DNA of 64,000 nt from Pseudomonas parakoreensis (GCF_021602155.1 NZ_BQHY01000006.1:62001-126000); one strand, 5' to 3'. Counted from the stretch's first letter, positions 9,020 to 21,188 are shown. The notes: generated by a model not told the origin, from the letters alone. Numbers and translations are program-made.

Positions 9020-9920
9020 TGTTCTCTTCGCGGCCGGCCAGCTCATCGGCACCCGTCGCGCCCCAGGCCTGCAACTGCTGGATAACGCCGCGCACCAGAA
9101 CTTCCGGCGCGGAGGCTCCGGCGGTGATGCCGATGCGCTCAACGCCATCGAACCAGCTTTTCTGCAGGTCTTCGGCGCCGTCGATCAGGTAGGCCGGCGT
9201 GGCCATGCGTTCGGCCAGTTCACGCAGGCGATTGGAGTTGGAGCTGTTCGGGCTGCCCACCACCAATACCACATCACAATCGTCAGCCAGTTGCTTGACC
9301 GCGTCCTGGCGGTTTTGCGTGGCGTAGCAGATGTCGTCCTTGCGCGGACCACCGATAGCCGGGAAACGTGTGCGCAAGGCATCGATCACGCGACTGGTGT
9401 CGTCCATCGACAGAGTGGTCTGGGTCACGAATGCCAGTTTTTCCGGGTTACGCACTTGCAGTTCGGCCACGTCTTTTTCGTCTTCGACGAGGTAGATCGC
9501 GCCGCCATTGCTGGCGTCGTACTGGCCCATGGTGCCCTCGACTTCCGGGTGACCGGCATGACCGATCAGAATGCACTCACGACCATCGCGACTGTATTTG
9601 GCGACCTCGATGTGCACCTTGGTCACCAGCGGGCACGTGGCGTCGAATACTTTCAGGCCACGGCCGGCAGCTTCATTGCGCACGGCCTGGGAAACACCGT
9701 GAGCACTGAAGATCACGATGACGTCGTCCGGCACTTGATCCAGTTCTTCGACGAAGATCGCGCCACGGTTGCGCAGGTCTTCGACCACGAACTTGTTGTG
9801 CACCACTTCATGACGCACATAGATCGGTGGCCCGAAGACTTCCAGGGCGCGATTGACGATTTCGATCGCCCGGTCCACGCCGGCGCAGAAGCCACGGGGG
9901 TTGGCGAGTTTGATTTGCAT
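8976..9920 (-). CDS. ispH: IspH, 4-hydroxy-3-methylbut-2-enyl diphosphate reductase
   Basis: Iron-sulphur reductase of 314 residues catalysing the last step of the MEP isoprenoid pathway (HMBPP to IPP and DMAPP). The three cluster-binding cysteines are visible at C12 (GFCAG), C96 (DATCP) and C198 (DICYA), along with the family motifs [10 protein letters not shown] and TQTTLS. The ATG at 9920 is the family start; the upstream in-frame extension reads into a repeat. It is the last gene of the ribF-ileS-lspA-fkpB-ispH run but is separated from fkpB by a 234-base gap filled by a REP pair. Confidence 0.96.
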   Translation of the reverse strand: MQIKLANPRGFCAGVDRAIEIVNRALEVFGPPIYVRHEVVHNKFVVEDLRNRGAIFVEELDQVPDDVIVIFSAHGVSQAVRNEAAGRGLKVFDATCPLVTKVHIEVAKYSRDGRECILIGHAGHPEVEGTMGQYDASNGGAIYLVEDEKDVAELQVRNPEKLAFVTQTTLSMDDTSRVIDALRTRFPAIGGPRKDDICYATQNRQDAVKQLADDCDVVLVVGSPNSSNSNRLRELAERMATPAYLIDGAEDLQKSWFDGVERIGITAGASAPEVLVRGVIQQLQAWGATGADELAGREENITFSMPKELRVRSI

Positions 9921-9971
9921 GCTGTGCCTCGTGTCTTGCGCGCAAGAAATAGCGAAAACGGTTGAAAACAT

Positions 9972-10137
9972 TGTGGGAGCGAGCCTGTTGTGGCGAGGGG
10001 ATTTATCCCCGATCGATTGCGAAGCCATCGTCAAAACAAGTCAACGCGTTCCGGTTCTGGATCGCGGTGATCGGATTCGGGGGCGCTTCGCACCCCATCG
10101 GGGATAAATCCCCTCACCACAAAAGCCCATTCCCACA
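9972..10137. repeat. REP-type inverted pair between fkpB and ispH
   Basis: Contains GTGGGAGCGAGCC, then GGCGAGGGGATTTATCCCCGAT, and about 80 bases later the inverted GGGATAAATCCCCTCACCAC and CCCATTCCCACA. It lies inside a run of co-directional genes, so it may form an mRNA hairpin. Confidence 0.85.
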
Positions 10138-10154
10138 CTGGTTCTGCTGTGTAC

Positions 10155-10607
10155 TCAGATCGCTTTGACGTTGATGATCTCGACGTCAAAGGTCAGCGTC
10201 TTGCCTGACAGCGGGTGGTTGAAGTCGATGGTCACTTGCGCGTCGTCGAACGCTTTCACCACACCCGGCAGCTCAGTATTGGCCGCATCCTTGAAGATCA
10301 CCAGTAAACCCGGCGACAGTTCCATGTCGACAAACTGCGAACGCGAGATGATCTGTACGTTTTGCGGGTTCGGCTGGCCGAAGGCGTTTTCCGGCTCAAC
10401 GGTCAGCGTACGCTTGTCGCCGGCCTTGAAGCCGAACAATGCCGCTTCGAAACCCGGCAGCAGGTTGCCATCGCCGACCTTGAAGGTCGCCGGGGCTTTG
10501 TCGAATGTGCTGTCGACCGTGTCGCCGTTCTCCAGGCGCAATGCAAAGTGCAAAGTGACTTCCGTGTTCTGGCCGATGCGTTGCTCAGCCAATACCTGTT
10601 CAGTCAT
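10155..10607 (-). CDS. fkpB: FkpB (SlpA), FKBP-type peptidyl-prolyl isomerase
   Basis: SlyD-like FKBP of 150 residues: a split FKBP domain (TEVTLHFALRLENGDTVDSTFD ... GKTLTFDVEIINV) with an insert-in-flap region around residues 75-125. It has no signal peptide, so it acts in the cytoplasm. The ATG overlaps the end of lspA by eight bases, which supports coupling. The lspA-fkpB-ispH order is conserved in gammaproteobacteria. Confidence 0.93.
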   Translation of the reverse strand: MTEQVLAEQRIGQNTEVTLHFALRLENGDTVDSTFDKAPATFKVGDGNLLPGFEAALFGFKAGDKRTLTVEPENAFGQPNPQNVQIISRSQFVDMELSPGLLVIFKDAANTELPGVVKAFDDAQVTIDFNHPLSGKTLTFDVEIINVKAI

Positions 10608-11112
10608 GAACGGCTTCTCCGGTTTTCTTCGATTTGAACATGTCCAGTGCCAGCATCACCGCACCCACGGTGATAGCGCTGTCGGCAAAGTTGAACGCCG
10701 GGAAGTACCAGCGGTTCTGCCAGTGCACCAGAATGAAGTCGATCACATGGCCCAGGGCAATGCGGTCATACAGATTGCCCAGCGCACCGCCCAGCACCAG
10801 CGCCAGAGCGACGGCCAGCCAGGTATCGTTGCGGCCCAGACGCTTGAGCCAGACCACCAGCACCGCACTGACCACGATCGCGATCAAGGCAAACAGCCAG
10901 CGCTGCCAGCCGGAGCTGTCAGCCAGGAAGCTGAACGCCGCGCCGGTGTTGTAGGCCAGGGTCCAGCTGAAGTAATCGGGAATGATCACGATCTGCTGGA
11001 ACATTTCGAGCTTGCCTTCGAAGTAGAACTTGCTGGCCTGGTCGATGACCAGAACCAGCAAGCTCAACCAGAGCCAGCCCAACCGTCCGAAACGGCCAAC
11101 GGCGTTAGGCAT
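10600..11112 (-). CDS. lspA: LspA, prolipoprotein signal peptidase II
   Basis: Inner-membrane aspartic peptidase of 170 residues with four predicted membrane helices. The catalytic pair is D125 (HVIDF) and D144 (FNFADS), with NLYDR conserved before it. It cleaves signal peptides of diacylated prolipoproteins. The ATG at 11112 lies inside the ileS 3' end, giving an eight-base overlap (ATGCCTAA). This start is preferred to the in-frame ATG 24 bases upstream. Confidence 0.96.
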   Translation of the reverse strand: MPNAVGRFGRLGWLWLSLLVLVIDQASKFYFEGKLEMFQQIVIIPDYFSWTLAYNTGAAFSFLADSSGWQRWLFALIAIVVSAVLVVWLKRLGRNDTWLAVALALVLGGALGNLYDRIALGHVIDFILVHWQNRWYFPAFNFADSAITVGAVMLALDMFKSKKTGEAVHD

Positions 11113-13936
11113 AGTGACGAACCTCGCCGGCGCCATCGATGTTGTCCACGCAACGGCCGCAGATTTCCGGATGTTCCGGGTTCACACCGACGTCTTCACG
11201 GCAGTGCCAGCAACGGGCGCATTTCGGGAAGGCCGATTTGACGATCTTCAGTTTCAGGCCGCTGACTTCGGTGGCTACCGCGTCCGCAGGAGCCTGAACG
11301 AAAGGTGCCACGCTGGCAGTCGAGGTGATCAGGACAAAGCGCAGCTCGTTGCTCAGCTTCGCCAGGTCGGCGCTCAGCGCGTCTTCGGCGAACAGCGTCA
11401 CTTCTGCTTGCAGGTTGCCACCGACGGCTTTGGCCGCACGCTGGATTTCCATCTCTTTGTTGACTGCCACCTTCACTTCCATGATGCGATCCCAGTAGGC
11501 GCGACCCAGCTCGAAGCCTTCCGGCAGCTCGGTCAGACCTTCGTACCAGGTATTGAGCATCACCGATTCGTTGCGCTCGCCCGGCAGGTACTGCCACAGC
11601 TCGTCAGCGGTGAACGCGAGGATCGGCGCGATCCAGCGCACCAGCGCTTCGGAGATGTGGAACAGCGCGGTCTGGCACGAGCGGCGTGCCTTGCTGTCGG
11701 CGCCGGTGGTGTACTGGCGGTCCTTGATGATGTCGAGGTAGAAGCCACCCAGTTCCTGCACGCAGAAGTTGTGGATCTTCGAGTAAACGTTCCAGAAACG
11801 GTATTCGCCGTAGTGTTCTTGCAATTCGCGTTGCAGCAGCAGCGTGCGATCCACCGCCCAGCGATCCAGCGCCAGCATGTCTTCAGCCGGCAGCAGGTCG
11901 GTGGCCGGGTTGAAACCGGTCAGGTTGGAAAGCAGGAAGCGCGCGGTGTTACGGATACGACGATAAGCGTCCGCGCTGCGCTGCAGGATCTGTTCGGACA
12001 CCGCCATTTCGCCGGAATAGTCGGTCGACGCGACCCACAGACGCATGATGTCGGCGCCCAGGGTGTCGTTGACTTTCTGCGGCGCGATCACGTTGCCGAG
12101 CGATTTGGACATCTTGCGCCCGGACTCATCGACGGTGAAGCCGTGGGTCAGCAGTTCGCGGTACGGCGCGTGGTTGTCGATGGCGCAACCGGTCAGCAGC
12201 GACGAGTGGAACCAGCCGCGGTGCTGGTCGGAACCTTCCAGGTACAGGTCGGCACGCGGGCCAGTCTCGTGGCCCATCGGGTGCGAACCGCGCAGGACGT
12301 GCCAGTGGGTGGTGCCCGAGTCGAACCAGACGTCGAGGGTGTCGCTGATCTTGTCGTATTGCGGCGCTTCATCGCCCAGCAGTTCGGCAGCGTCGAGTTT
12401 GAACCAGGCTTCGATGCCTTCGACTTCAACGCGCTTGGCGACTTCTTCCATCAGCTCCACGGTACGCGGGTGCAATTCGCCGCTTTCCTTGTTCAGGAAG
12501 AACGGGATCGGCACACCCCAGTTGCGCTGGCGGGAGATGCACCAGTCCGGACGGTTGGCGATCATCGAGTGCAGGCGCGCCTGGCCCCAGGCCGGCACGA
12601 ATTTGGTGTCTTCAATGGCTTTGAGCGAGCGCTGACGCAGGGTGTCACCGGACACAGGCTCTTTGTCCATGCCGATGAACCACTGCGCGGTGGCGCGGTA
12701 GATCAGCGGGGTCTTGTGGCGCCAGCAGTGCATGTAGCTGTGTTCGATGACGGTGGTGTGCATCAGCGCACCGACTTCGGTCAGTTTGTCGACGATGGCC
12801 GGGGTGGCCTTCCAGATGAACTGGCCGCCGAAGAATTCCAGCGACGGCACGTACACGCCGTTGCTTTGCACCGGGTTGAGGATGTCATCGTTGACCATGC
12901 CGTATTTCTTGCAGGTCACGAAGTCGTCCACACCGTAGGCCGGAGCGGAGTGAACCACACCGGTGCCGGCGCCCAGTTCGACGTAGTCGGCCAGGTACAC
13001 CGGCGACAGGCGGTCGTAGAACGGGTGGCGGAAGTTGATCAGTTCCAGCGCCGAACCCGGCGCGGTGGCCAGTACGGTGCCTTCAACGCCGTAACGGGTC
13101 AGGCAGGATTCAACCAGCTCTTCAGCCAGGACCAGCAGCTTGTCGCCGATATCCACCAGCGCGTAGTTGAACTCAGGATGAACGTTCAGTGCCTGGTTGG
13201 CCGGGATGGTCCACGGGGTGGTGGTCCAGATCACGATCGAAGCAGGCTTGCCCAGCGACGGCAGACCGAACGCGGCGGCCAGTTTGGCTTCATCGGCAAT
13301 CGGGAACGCCACGTCGATGGTCGAGGACTTCTTCTTCTCGTACTCGACTTCGGCTTCGGCCAGTGCCGAACCGCAATCGAAGCACCAGTTCACCGGCTTG
13401 AGGCCCTTGAACACGAAACCGCCCTTGACGATTTCGGCGAGGGCGCGGATTTCACCGGCCTCGTTCTTGAAGTCCATGGTCTTGTACGGGTTGGCGAAAT
13501 CGCCGAGGACGCCGAGACGGATGAACTCGGTCTTCTGCCCTTCGATCTGCTCGGTGGCGTAGGCACGGCACAGCTCGCGGGTCTTGTCCGCGCCCAGGTT
13601 CTTGCCGTGGGTCACTTCAACCTTGTGCTCGATCGGCAGGCCATGGCAGTCCCAACCCGGAACATACGGCGCGTCGAAACCCGACAGGGTTTTCGAGCGG
13701 ATGATCATGTCCTTGAGAATCTTGTTCAGTGCGTGACCGATGTGGATCGTGCCGTTGGCGTACGGAGGGCCGTCGTGCAGGACGAACTTCGGACGATCCT
13801 TGCCAATCTCGCGCAACTTTCCGTACAGGCCAATACTGTCCCAGCGCTGCAGAATCTGCGGTTCGCGCTGTGGCAGGCCGGCCTTCATTGGGAAGGCGGT
13901 GTCCGGAAGGTTTAGCGTGGCTTTATAGTCGGTCAT
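11105..13936 (-). CDS. ileS: IleS, isoleucyl-tRNA synthetase
   Basis: Class I synthetase of 943 residues. HIGH motif at residues 65-68, KMSKS near residue 607, a CP1 editing domain between them, and a C-terminal zinc ribbon (CARCWHC ... CGRC) near the end. The length is normal for the bacterial-type enzyme. It charges tRNA-Ile and edits Val. It is 13 bases downstream of ribF and overlaps lspA. It is not the mupirocin-resistant eukaryote-like IleS2 form. Confidence 0.98.
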   Translation of the reverse strand: MTDYKATLNLPDTAFPMKAGLPQREPQILQRWDSIGLYGKLREIGKDRPKFVLHDGPPYANGTIHIGHALNKILKDMIIRSKTLSGFDAPYVPGWDCHGLPIEHKVEVTHGKNLGADKTRELCRAYATEQIEGQKTEFIRLGVLGDFANPYKTMDFKNEAGEIRALAEIVKGGFVFKGLKPVNWCFDCGSALAEAEVEYEKKKSSTIDVAFPIADEAKLAAAFGLPSLGKPASIVIWTTTPWTIPANQALNVHPEFNYALVDIGDKLLVLAEELVESCLTRYGVEGTVLATAPGSALELINFRHPFYDRLSPVYLADYVELGAGTGVVHSAPAYGVDDFVTCKKYGMVNDDILNPVQSNGVYVPSLEFFGGQFIWKATPAIVDKLTEVGALMHTTVIEHSYMHCWRHKTPLIYRATAQWFIGMDKEPVSGDTLRQRSLKAIEDTKFVPAWGQARLHSMIANRPDWCISRQRNWGVPIPFFLNKESGELHPRTVELMEEVAKRVEVEGIEAWFKLDAAELLGDEAPQYDKISDTLDVWFDSGTTHWHVLRGSHPMGHETGPRADLYLEGSDQHRGWFHSSLLTGCAIDNHAPYRELLTHGFTVDESGRKMSKSLGNVIAPQKVNDTLGADIMRLWVASTDYSGEMAVSEQILQRSADAYRRIRNTARFLLSNLTGFNPATDLLPAEDMLALDRWAVDRTLLLQRELQEHYGEYRFWNVYSKIHNFCVQELGGFYLDIIKDRQYTTGADSKARRSCQTALFHISEALVRWIAPILAFTADELWQYLPGERNESVMLNTWYEGLTELPEGFELGRAYWDRIMEVKVAVNKEMEIQRAAKAVGGNLQAEVTLFAEDALSADLAKLSNELRFVLITSTASVAPFVQAPADAVATEVSGLKLKIVKSAFPKCARCWHCREDVGVNPEHPEICGRCVDNIDGAGEVRHYA

Positions 13937-13949
13937 TTAAGGCTCTTCA

Positions 13950-14888
13950 TTAGCGATGGGCGCTAGGTGCGGCTAGTGCACGGGCGGCGGCGACATCCGC
14001 GTTGATCGCCGTTTTCAGTGCCTCCAGGGAGGCGAAACGCTGCTCTTCACGCAGCTTTTGGTGGAAAACCACCGTCAGACGCCGGTCATACAGATCGCCG
14101 GCAAAATCCAGTAGATGAACTTCAAGGTGGGCTTTGCCGTCACCTTGGACCGTGGGCCGCACGCCGATGTTGGCGACGCCTGGCCAGGTCTTGCCGTCGA
14201 TGTCCACATCCACCAGGTAAACCCCGGTGAACGGCACGCGACGACGCTTGAGTTGAATGTTGGCAGTGGGCGTACCCAGTTGCCGGGCCAGTTTCTGACC
14301 ATGCAGCACGCGACCGGCAATCCGGTACGGACGGCCGAGCAAGCGTTCGGCCAAGGCAAAATCGGCGGCTGCCAACGCATTGCGCACCTGGGTGCTGCTG
14401 ACGCGAATGCCATCCAGCTCGACGGTTTGCGCGGCTTCCACGGTAAAACCGTGGACCTGGCCAGCCTGCAGCAGGAAATCGAAATCGCCGAGGCGGTCGC
14501 AACCAAAGCGGAAATCGTCGCCGACTTCCAGATGCTGCACGCCGAGACCGTCCACCAGGATGGTATCGACGAATTCACTGGCGCTGAGCTTGCTCAGGCG
14601 CTGGTTGAATGCCAGGCACAACACCCGGTCGACACCTTCGGCAGCCAGCAATTGCAACTTGTCGCGCAAGCGGGCCAGACGTGCCGGCGCGGTCTCCGGG
14701 GCAAAGAACTCCCGGGGCTGCGGCTCGAAAATCACCACGCAGCTGGGTACGCCCAACTCAAGCGCACGCTCACGCAGCCGGGCCAGGATAGCCTGGTGAC
14801 CACGGTGAACACCGTCAAAGTTGCCAATAGTGGCGACGCAGCCCCGATGCTGGGGGCGCAAGTTGTGGAGGCCTCGAACCAGCTGCAT
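13950..14888 (-). CDS. ribF: RibF, bifunctional riboflavin kinase / FAD synthetase
   Basis: Enzyme of 312 residues making FMN and then FAD. The N-terminal nucleotidyltransferase domain carries GNFDGVHRGHQ (HxGH-like site) near residues 22-32. The C-terminal kinase domain has GTPTAN. The ATG at 14888 (MQLVRGLHNL) gives the family length; the frame also offers ATGs at 14906 and 14963. First gene of the ribF-ileS-lspA-fkpB-ispH run. Confidence 0.96.
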   Translation of the reverse strand: MQLVRGLHNLRPQHRGCVATIGNFDGVHRGHQAILARLRERALELGVPSCVVIFEPQPREFFAPETAPARLARLRDKLQLLAAEGVDRVLCLAFNQRLSKLSASEFVDTILVDGLGVQHLEVGDDFRFGCDRLGDFDFLLQAGQVHGFTVEAAQTVELDGIRVSSTQVRNALAAADFALAERLLGRPYRIAGRVLHGQKLARQLGTPTANIQLKRRRVPFTGVYLVDVDIDGKTWPGVANIGVRPTVQGDGKAHLEVHLLDFAGDLYDRRLTVVFHQKLREEQRFASLEALKTAINADVAAARALAAPSAHR

Positions 14889-15017
14889 AACGCGCTTCTT
14901 GCTCATAAAGTGGTCGATTATAACCACACCCGACGGTCGACGACAGGCAACACCGTAACGCAAAGTGCTCGAGCCGACAAAACTGCCGGCCCGCGCCCGT
15001 ATTTAAAGGCTGAAACC

Positions 15018-16556
15018 TCAGCTCAAAGCCTTGCGATTGAAGTCACGCAGGCGGAAACCGAGCAGCAGCAACATACCGAAATACGCCACCACACCGGCAA
15101 CCACCAGCGCCCCCAGACGCAGGAAGCGCTCCAGCATGTGCCCCTGATCCCAGGCCGGCATGAAATGCATGCCCAGCAACAGAACTGCCGACATCACCGC
15201 CACCGCTACCACCAGCTTGAAACCGAACGTGTACCAGCCCGGTTGCGGCTGATACATCTTTTGCTTGCGCAGTTGATAGAACAGCAACCCGGCATTGAGG
15301 CAGGCTCCGGCACTGATCGCCAGCGCCAGACCGGCGTGTGCCAGCGGGCCGATCAACACCAGATTGAACAACTGCGTGCACACCAGCGTGAAGATTGCGA
15401 TTTTCACCGGGGTGCGGATGTTCTGTTGCGCATAAAAGCCCGGCGCCAGCACTTTGATCACGATAATTCCGAGCAGACCGACAGAATAGGCAATCAGCGC
15501 ACGCTGGGTCATGGACGCATCGAACGCGCTGAATTGCCCGTACTGGAACAGGGAAACGGTCAGCGGTTCGGCGAGAATCCCCAGCGCCAATGCACACGGC
15601 AGCACCAGCACAAAGCACAGGCGCAGGCCCCAGTCGAGGATCCGCGAATACTCGTGGCGATCCTTGCTCGCATAGGTCTTGGCCAATGTCGGCAGCAGAA
15701 TCGTGCCCAGCGCCACTCCGAGCACGCCGGACGGCAGCTCCATCAAACGGTCAGCGTAATACATCCACGACACCGACCCGGCCACCAGGAACGAAGCGAA
15801 AATGGTGTTGATGATCAGCGAAATCTGACTCACCGAGACGCCAATAATCGCCGGCAACATCTGTTTCATCACTCGCCAGACGCCGGTATCACGCAGGTTC
15901 AGGCGTGGCAGCACCAGCATGCCGATCTTTTTCAGGTGCGGCAGTTGATAGAGCAACTGCGCCAGACCACCGACCAGTACCGCCCAGCCGAGGGCCATCA
16001 CCGGCGGATCGAAATAGGGCGTCAGGAACAGCGAGAACACGATCATGCTGACGTTAAGCAAGGTCGGCACGAAGGCCGGCACCGAAAAACGGTTCCAGGT
16101 ATTGAGAATCGCCCCGGCCAGCGATGACAGGGAGATCAGCAATATATAAGGGAACGTCACCCGCAACAGATCAGAGGTGAGCTGGAATTTTTCCGGCGTG
16201 TCGGTAAAACCGGGAGCCGTGGCCCAGATTACCCACGGTGCAGCGATCATCCCCAGCGCGGTAACCAGCGCCAGCACCAGGGTCAGCAGGCCGGAAACGT
16301 AAGCGATAAAGGTGCGAGTCGCCTCTTCGCCCTTTTGGCTTTTGTATTCGGCCAGAATCGGTACGAAAGCCTGCGAGAACGCCCCCTCGGCAAAGATTCG
16401 TCGCAACAGGTTGGGCAATTTGAAGGCAATGAAAAAGGCGTCCGTCGCCATTCCGGCGCCGAAGGTGCGAGCGATGAGCGTGTCACGGACGAACCCCAGA
16501 ATCCGGGAAAGCATCGTGATAGAGCTGACAGCGGCCAACGATTTGAGCAGATTCAT
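15018..16556 (-). CDS. murJ: MurJ (MviN), lipid II flippase
   Basis: Polytopic inner-membrane protein of 512 residues, MOP superfamily, with about 14 predicted helices. It begins [22 protein letters not shown] and includes the conserved [10 protein letters not shown] and [13 protein letters not shown] segments. It flips lipid II across the membrane for peptidoglycan synthesis. The ATG at 16556 matches the family N-terminus; the upstream open frame is not protein-like. It is divergent from rpsT. Confidence 0.96.
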   Translation of the reverse strand: MNLLKSLAAVSSITMLSRILGFVRDTLIARTFGAGMATDAFFIAFKLPNLLRRIFAEGAFSQAFVPILAEYKSQKGEEATRTFIAYVSGLLTLVLALVTALGMIAAPWVIWATAPGFTDTPEKFQLTSDLLRVTFPYILLISLSSLAGAILNTWNRFSVPAFVPTLLNVSMIVFSLFLTPYFDPPVMALGWAVLVGGLAQLLYQLPHLKKIGMLVLPRLNLRDTGVWRVMKQMLPAIIGVSVSQISLIINTIFASFLVAGSVSWMYYADRLMELPSGVLGVALGTILLPTLAKTYASKDRHEYSRILDWGLRLCFVLVLPCALALGILAEPLTVSLFQYGQFSAFDASMTQRALIAYSVGLLGIIVIKVLAPGFYAQQNIRTPVKIAIFTLVCTQLFNLVLIGPLAHAGLALAISAGACLNAGLLFYQLRKQKMYQPQPGWYTFGFKLVVAVAVMSAVLLLGMHFMPAWDQGHMLERFLRLGALVVAGVVAYFGMLLLLGFRLRDFNRKALS

Positions 16557-16726
16557 TGAGGAAATTAGTGCCTGTCGATAAACAGCAGGCGAACAATGCG
16601 CCCACTTGTGCGATACTCCGCGCCGCAACAGCACAGAGCCAAAGCTCGCGAGTTTACAGGTCAAGCGCCGGAAATAAATATCCCGCCTCTTTATACCTAC
16701 CACTTAGCGGAACGTTTCAAGCGCCC

Positions 16727-16755
16727 TTGACAAGACTTCTCTTCATCGGCATGAT
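16727..16755 (+). promoter_or_regulatory. sigma70 promoter of rpsT
   Basis: TTGACA (16727-16732), 17-base spacer, CATGAT (16750-16755). Transcription would start near 16762, leaving a leader of about 47 bases before the rpsT GTG. Confidence 0.6.
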
Positions 16756-16808
16756 TCGCGGCCTATTTTGTTTGCTATTTCCTAAAAAGTCTTTCGAGGA
16801 GCTCGACG

Positions 16809-17081
16809 GTGGCCAACTCACCTTCCGCCAAAAAACGTGCAAAACAGGCTGAGAAGCGTCGCAGCCACAACGCCAGCCTGCGTTCCATGGTTCGTACCTA
16901 CATCAAGAATGTAGTTAAAGCCATCGACGCAAAAGACGCTGAAAAAGCTCAAGCTGCATACGTTCTGGCTGTGCCAGTTATCGACCGTATGGCCGATAAA
17001 GGCATCATCCACAAGAACAAGGCTGCTCGTCATAAGAGCCGTCTGAATGGCCACGTCAAGGCACTGAAAGAAGCTGCCTAA
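16809..17081 (+). CDS. rpsT: RpsT, 30S ribosomal protein S20
   Basis: Basic protein of 90 residues, [21 protein letters not shown]..., typical S20. The start codon is GTG, 9 bases after a GAGGAG ribosome-binding site. S20 translation is autoregulated in enterobacteria, where a weak start codon contributes; the GTG here fits that but regulation is inference. Monocistronic, with its own promoter and a strong terminator. Confidence 0.98.
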   Translation: MANSPSAKKRAKQAEKRRSHNASLRSMVRTYIKNVVKAIDAKDAEKAQAAYVLAVPVIDRMADKGIIHKNKAARHKSRLNGHVKALKEAA

Positions 17082-17094
17082 TCGACGTAGTCAT

Positions 17095-17126
17095 TAAAAA
17101 ACCGACCCTAGGGTCGGTTTTTTATT
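17095..17126 (+). terminator. rpsT intrinsic terminator
   Basis: Stem AACCGACCC / GGGTCGGTT with a TA loop, followed by a run of T residues. Confidence 0.92.
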
Positions 17127-17158
17127 GCCCGTGATTTGATAAACGCAGAGCAAAAAAA

Positions 17159-17186
17159 ATGCAGGAGCGAGCAAGCTCACCCCTGC
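17159..17186. repeat. short REP-like hairpin
   Basis: Sequence TGCAGGAGCGAGCAAGCTCACC with nested GAGC-AA-GCTC and TGCAGG/CCTGCA pairings, between the convergent rpsT and creA. It resembles one arm of the GTGGGAGC repeat family. Confidence 0.5.
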
Positions 17187-17202
17187 AATTGGTTTTGCGC
17201 TG

Positions 17203-17670
17203 TTACTGCTGCACCGGCACCCACGGCACGATCGGAATTGCGGTTACCGCATTCTGCGGACTCCCTTCGATCACGCGATCGCTGTAGACCAGGTACACCA
17301 GCGTGTTGCGCTTCTTGTCGAGGAAACGCACCACCTGCATGGTCTTGAACACCAGCGACGTGCGCTCCTTGAACACCTCGTCGCCATCCTTCAGCTCGCC
17401 CTTGAACTTGATCGGGCCAACCTGACGGCAGGCAATCGACGCCTCGGCGCGGTCCTCGGCCAGCCCCAGACCACCCTTCACCCCACCCGTCTTGGCGCGA
17501 GACAGGTAGCAGGTCACTCCATCGACTTTCGGATCATCGAAGGCCTCGACTACGATTCGGTCATTCGGGCCGACGAACTTGAATACCGTCGACACCTGAC
17601 CGATTTCCTCCGCCGAAGCCAGTAATGGCAACGCCATCAACAACCCCAACAATCCTTTTGCCATGCGCAT
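17203..17670 (-). CDS. creA: CreA family periplasmic protein
   Basis: Protein of 155 residues with a signal peptide ([24 protein letters not shown]) and the CreA core: [36 protein letters not shown] and [21 protein letters not shown]. Two Cys may pair in the periplasm. The function of CreA is not established. It lies 12 bases downstream of proB and is probably cotranscribed. Confidence 0.9.
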   Translation of the reverse strand: MRMAKGLLGLLMALPLLASAEEIGQVSTVFKFVGPNDRIVVEAFDDPKVDGVTCYLSRAKTGGVKGGLGLAEDRAEASIACRQVGPIKFKGELKDGDEVFKERTSLVFKTMQVVRFLDKKRNTLVYLVYSDRVIEGSPQNAVTAIPIVPWVPVQQ

Positions 17671-17682
17671 GCGTAATTTCCC

Positions 17683-18801
17683 TCAGACCAGAATCAGGTT
17701 GTCACGGTGAACCAGTTCCGGCTCAGCCATGTAGCCCAGCACGCCGACAATCGCATCCGACGACTGACCGATGATTTTTTGCGCCTCAAGCGCACTGTAG
17801 TTGGCCAGGCCACGGGCAATCTCGCGACCATCAGGCGCCACGCAGACCACCATTTCGCCCCGGCGAAAACTGCCCTGGACCATCTTCACCCCGACCGGCA
17901 ACAGGCTCTTGTGGCCCTGCGACAATGCCGACACCGCACCTTCGTCCAGCACCAGCGTGCCGCGAGTCTGCAGATGCCCCGCCAGCCATTGCTTGCGCGC
18001 TGCCAGCATGCCGCGCTCAGGCGACAGCAGCGTGCCGATGCGCTCACCCGCCTTCAAACGATCAAGCACTCGCTCCAGACGCCCGCCGACGATGATGGTA
18101 TGCGCCCCGGAACGCGCCGCCAGACGCGCCGCACGCAATTTGGTCTGCATGCCGCCACGCCCCAGCGCGCCGCCGGTGCCGCCCGCCACCGCATCCAGGG
18201 TCGGATCATCGGCACGCGCTTCGTAAATCAGTTGCGCATCAGGGTTGTTGCGCGGATCGGCATCGAACATGCCGTCGCGATCGGTGAGGATTACCAGCAG
18301 ATCCGCCTCAACCAGATTGGCCACCAGCGCCGCCAGCGTGTCGTTGTCGCCGAAACGGATTTCGTCGGTGACCACGGTGTCGTTTTCGTTGATCACCGGA
18401 ATGACCTTCAGCTCGACCAGCGCACGCAGGGTGCTGCGGGCATTCAGGTAACGCTTGCGGTCGGACAGGTCGTCATGGGTCAGGAGAATCTGCGCCGTGT
18501 GCCGACCATGCTCGGCAAAGCTCGATTCCCAGGCCTGCACCAGACCCATCTGACCGATTGCCGCGGCAGCCTGGAGCTCGTGCATCGCACTGGGTCGCGC
18601 GGTCCATCCGAGACGGCTCATGCCGGCAGCCACAGCACCGGAAGACACCAGCACCAGCTCGACACCCGCCTCATGCAAGGCCACCATCTGCTCGACCCAG
18701 ACACTCATTGCCGCGCGATCCAGCCCTTTGCCATCAGCTGTCAGCAAAGCGCTGCCGATCTTCACGACCCAACGCTGCGCACCTGTCACCTTGCTCCGCA
18801 T
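17683..18801 (-). CDS. proB: ProB, glutamate 5-kinase
   Basis: Enzyme of 372 residues; first step of proline synthesis (ATP-dependent phosphorylation of glutamate). The amino-acid kinase domain includes [25 protein letters not shown] and [15 protein letters not shown] domain occupies about residues 280-372. Start ATG 18801 is chosen by family length; an ATG three codons upstream is also possible. It follows obgE by about 120 bases, the order seen in P. aeruginosa (obg-proB). Confidence 0.95.
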   Translation of the reverse strand: MRSKVTGAQRWVVKIGSALLTADGKGLDRAAMSVWVEQMVALHEAGVELVLVSSGAVAAGMSRLGWTARPSAMHELQAAAAIGQMGLVQAWESSFAEHGRHTAQILLTHDDLSDRKRYLNARSTLRALVELKVIPVINENDTVVTDEIRFGDNDTLAALVANLVEADLLVILTDRDGMFDADPRNNPDAQLIYEARADDPTLDAVAGGTGGALGRGGMQTKLRAARLAARSGAHTIIVGGRLERVLDRLKAGERIGTLLSPERGMLAARKQWLAGHLQTRGTLVLDEGAVSALSQGHKSLLPVGVKMVQGSFRRGEMVVCVAPDGREIARGLANYSALEAQKIIGQSSDAIVGVLGYMAEPELVHRDNLILV

Positions 18802-18924
18802 CATCTTCAACCTTAGCTTGAGGGCAGCGCGACCCAGCGCCGCCCATGTCGTTATTTGTGACTTGCGATTTCCAGATACTAAAACGCCGCTCGATTGAGC
18901 GGCGCTTAAGTTTACTGCAACGAA

Positions 18925-20151
<1,227 letters not shown>

Positions 20152-20201
20152 TCAACGCCTCTCGCCATACGGACGAGCCGAAAAACAATCAAGACATAAG
20201 A

Positions 20202-20282
20202 CTCTTGCAAAAATGAGCGCAGCGACCCCAAAACACGACCTGCATCGCACGCCGACAGCCCATACAAACAGTTTTGCAAGAG
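20202..20282. repeat. 11-base inverted repeat upstream of obgE
   Basis: CTCTTGCAAAA (20202-20212) and its exact complement TTTTGCAAGAG (20272-20282), 59 bases apart, in the rpmA-obgE gap. It could be a pair of operator half-sites or a leader hairpin; no match to a known operator is claimed. Confidence 0.5.
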
Positions 20283-20297
20283 ACTCACCCCACAAAC

Positions 20298-20325
20298 GAA
20301 AAAGCCCCGTCGCAAGACAGGGCTC
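20298..20325 (-). terminator. rplU-rpmA terminator
   Basis: Read on the minus strand: AGCCCTGTC, loop TTGC, GACGGGGCT with one mismatch, then five T residues. It would end or attenuate transcription before obgE. Confidence 0.8.
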
Positions 20326-20342
20326 TTCCAGCGATCTCGCGA

Positions 20343-20600
20343 TTAAGCCGCGACAACGCTCACGTAACGACGACCGAAGGCGCCTTTTACTTCAAACTTG
20401 ATCACGCCTTCGATTTTCGCGAACAGGGTGTGATCTTTACCCATGCCAACGCCGTAGCCAGCGTGGAATTGGGTGCCGCGCTGACGCACGATGATGTTGC
20501 CGGCCTTGATGACCTGGCCGCCATACATCTTCACGCCAAGGCGTTTGGCTTCTGAGTCGCGACCGTTACGGGTACTACCACCAGCTTTTTTGTGTGCCAT
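20343..20600 (-). CDS. rpmA: RpmA, 50S ribosomal protein L27
   Basis: Protein of 85 residues beginning [20 protein letters not shown], the standard L27 N-terminus that reaches the peptidyl-transferase centre. A GGAG ribosome-binding site precedes it. It lies 35 bases downstream of rplU in the usual L21-L27 pair. Confidence 0.98.
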
Positions 20601-20635
20601 GAGTTCAATTCTCCTAGTGAGGAATTAGGCTGTAA

Positions 20636-20947
20636 TTAAGCCTGAATACCGGTGATTTTGATCTCGGTGAACCACTGGCGGTGGCCCATACGCTTCATGT
20701 GGTGCTTACGGCGACGGAACTTGATGATGCGGACTTTATCGTGACGACCTTGGGAGATCACTTCAGCCTTGACGGTTGCGCCAGCAACAACAGGTGCGCC
20801 GATGTTCACGTCGTCGCCATTGGCGACCAGCAGAACGCGGTCAAAAGTCACGGATTCGCCAGTAGCGACTTCCAGTTTTTCGATCTTCAGGTATTCACCT
20901 TCAGCGACCTTGTATTGCTTACCGCCGGTAACGATTACTGCGTACAT
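20636..20947 (-). CDS. rplU: RplU, 50S ribosomal protein L21
   Basis: Protein of 103 residues beginning [20 protein letters not shown] with the basic loop [15 protein letters not shown] near the end. The ATG at 20947 is the family start and follows a GGAG-like site; the long upstream extension is not coding. First gene of rplU-rpmA, with a good sigma70 promoter upstream. Confidence 0.98.
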   Translation of the reverse strand: MYAVIVTGGKQYKVAEGEYLKIEKLEVATGESVTFDRVLLVANGDDVNIGAPVVAGATVKAEVISQGRHDKVRIIKFRRRKHHMKRMGHRQWFTEIKITGIQA

Positions 20948-21082
20948 GGTATTTCTCCGATAATCCTGCTCACCCAGCTCTTTATAAGAAGAGGTATTGG
21001 CTGGCATGGCTGCATGGGGCTGGAACGGCCCAAGTGCAATTGCGTAAGGCAGGTGCTGCCCAGGAAGTTCAGGGTGCGCGAT

Positions 21083-21111
21083 TGTACGCAAGCATCGAGA
21101 CTCACGCAAGA
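21083..21111 (-). promoter_or_regulatory. sigma70 promoter of rplU-rpmA
   Basis: On the minus strand: TTGCGT (21106-21111), 17-base spacer, TACAAT (21083-21088). The leader to the rplU ATG would be about 130 bases. Confidence 0.7.
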
Positions 21112-21127
21112 GGCCGTCCATCGCGCC

Positions 21128-21156
21128 TTGACAGGCCCCGGTGGGGGTCCTAGCAT
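21128..21156 (+). promoter_or_regulatory. sigma70 promoter of ispB
   Basis: TTGACA (21128-21133), 17-base spacer, TAGCAT (21151-21156); start near 21163 and a short leader to the ATG at 21189. It is back to back with the rplU promoter. Confidence 0.7.
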
Positions 21157-21188
21157 GCCGCGCAACCCTTCTGGAGCAACTGTCGCTG

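Noticed and set aside
11030-13915. 961-codon open frame opposite ileS
   Set aside because: It is antisense to a fully conserved ileS and its translation has no family-like content; high GC codon bias makes long shadow frames.
14115-16127. 670-codon frame opposite ribF and murJ
   Set aside because: Antisense to two intact conserved genes; rich in Gln/His/Arg as GC-rich shadows are.
16556-16852. 98-codon frame upstream of rpsT
   Set aside because: It runs into rpsT in another frame and covers its promoter.
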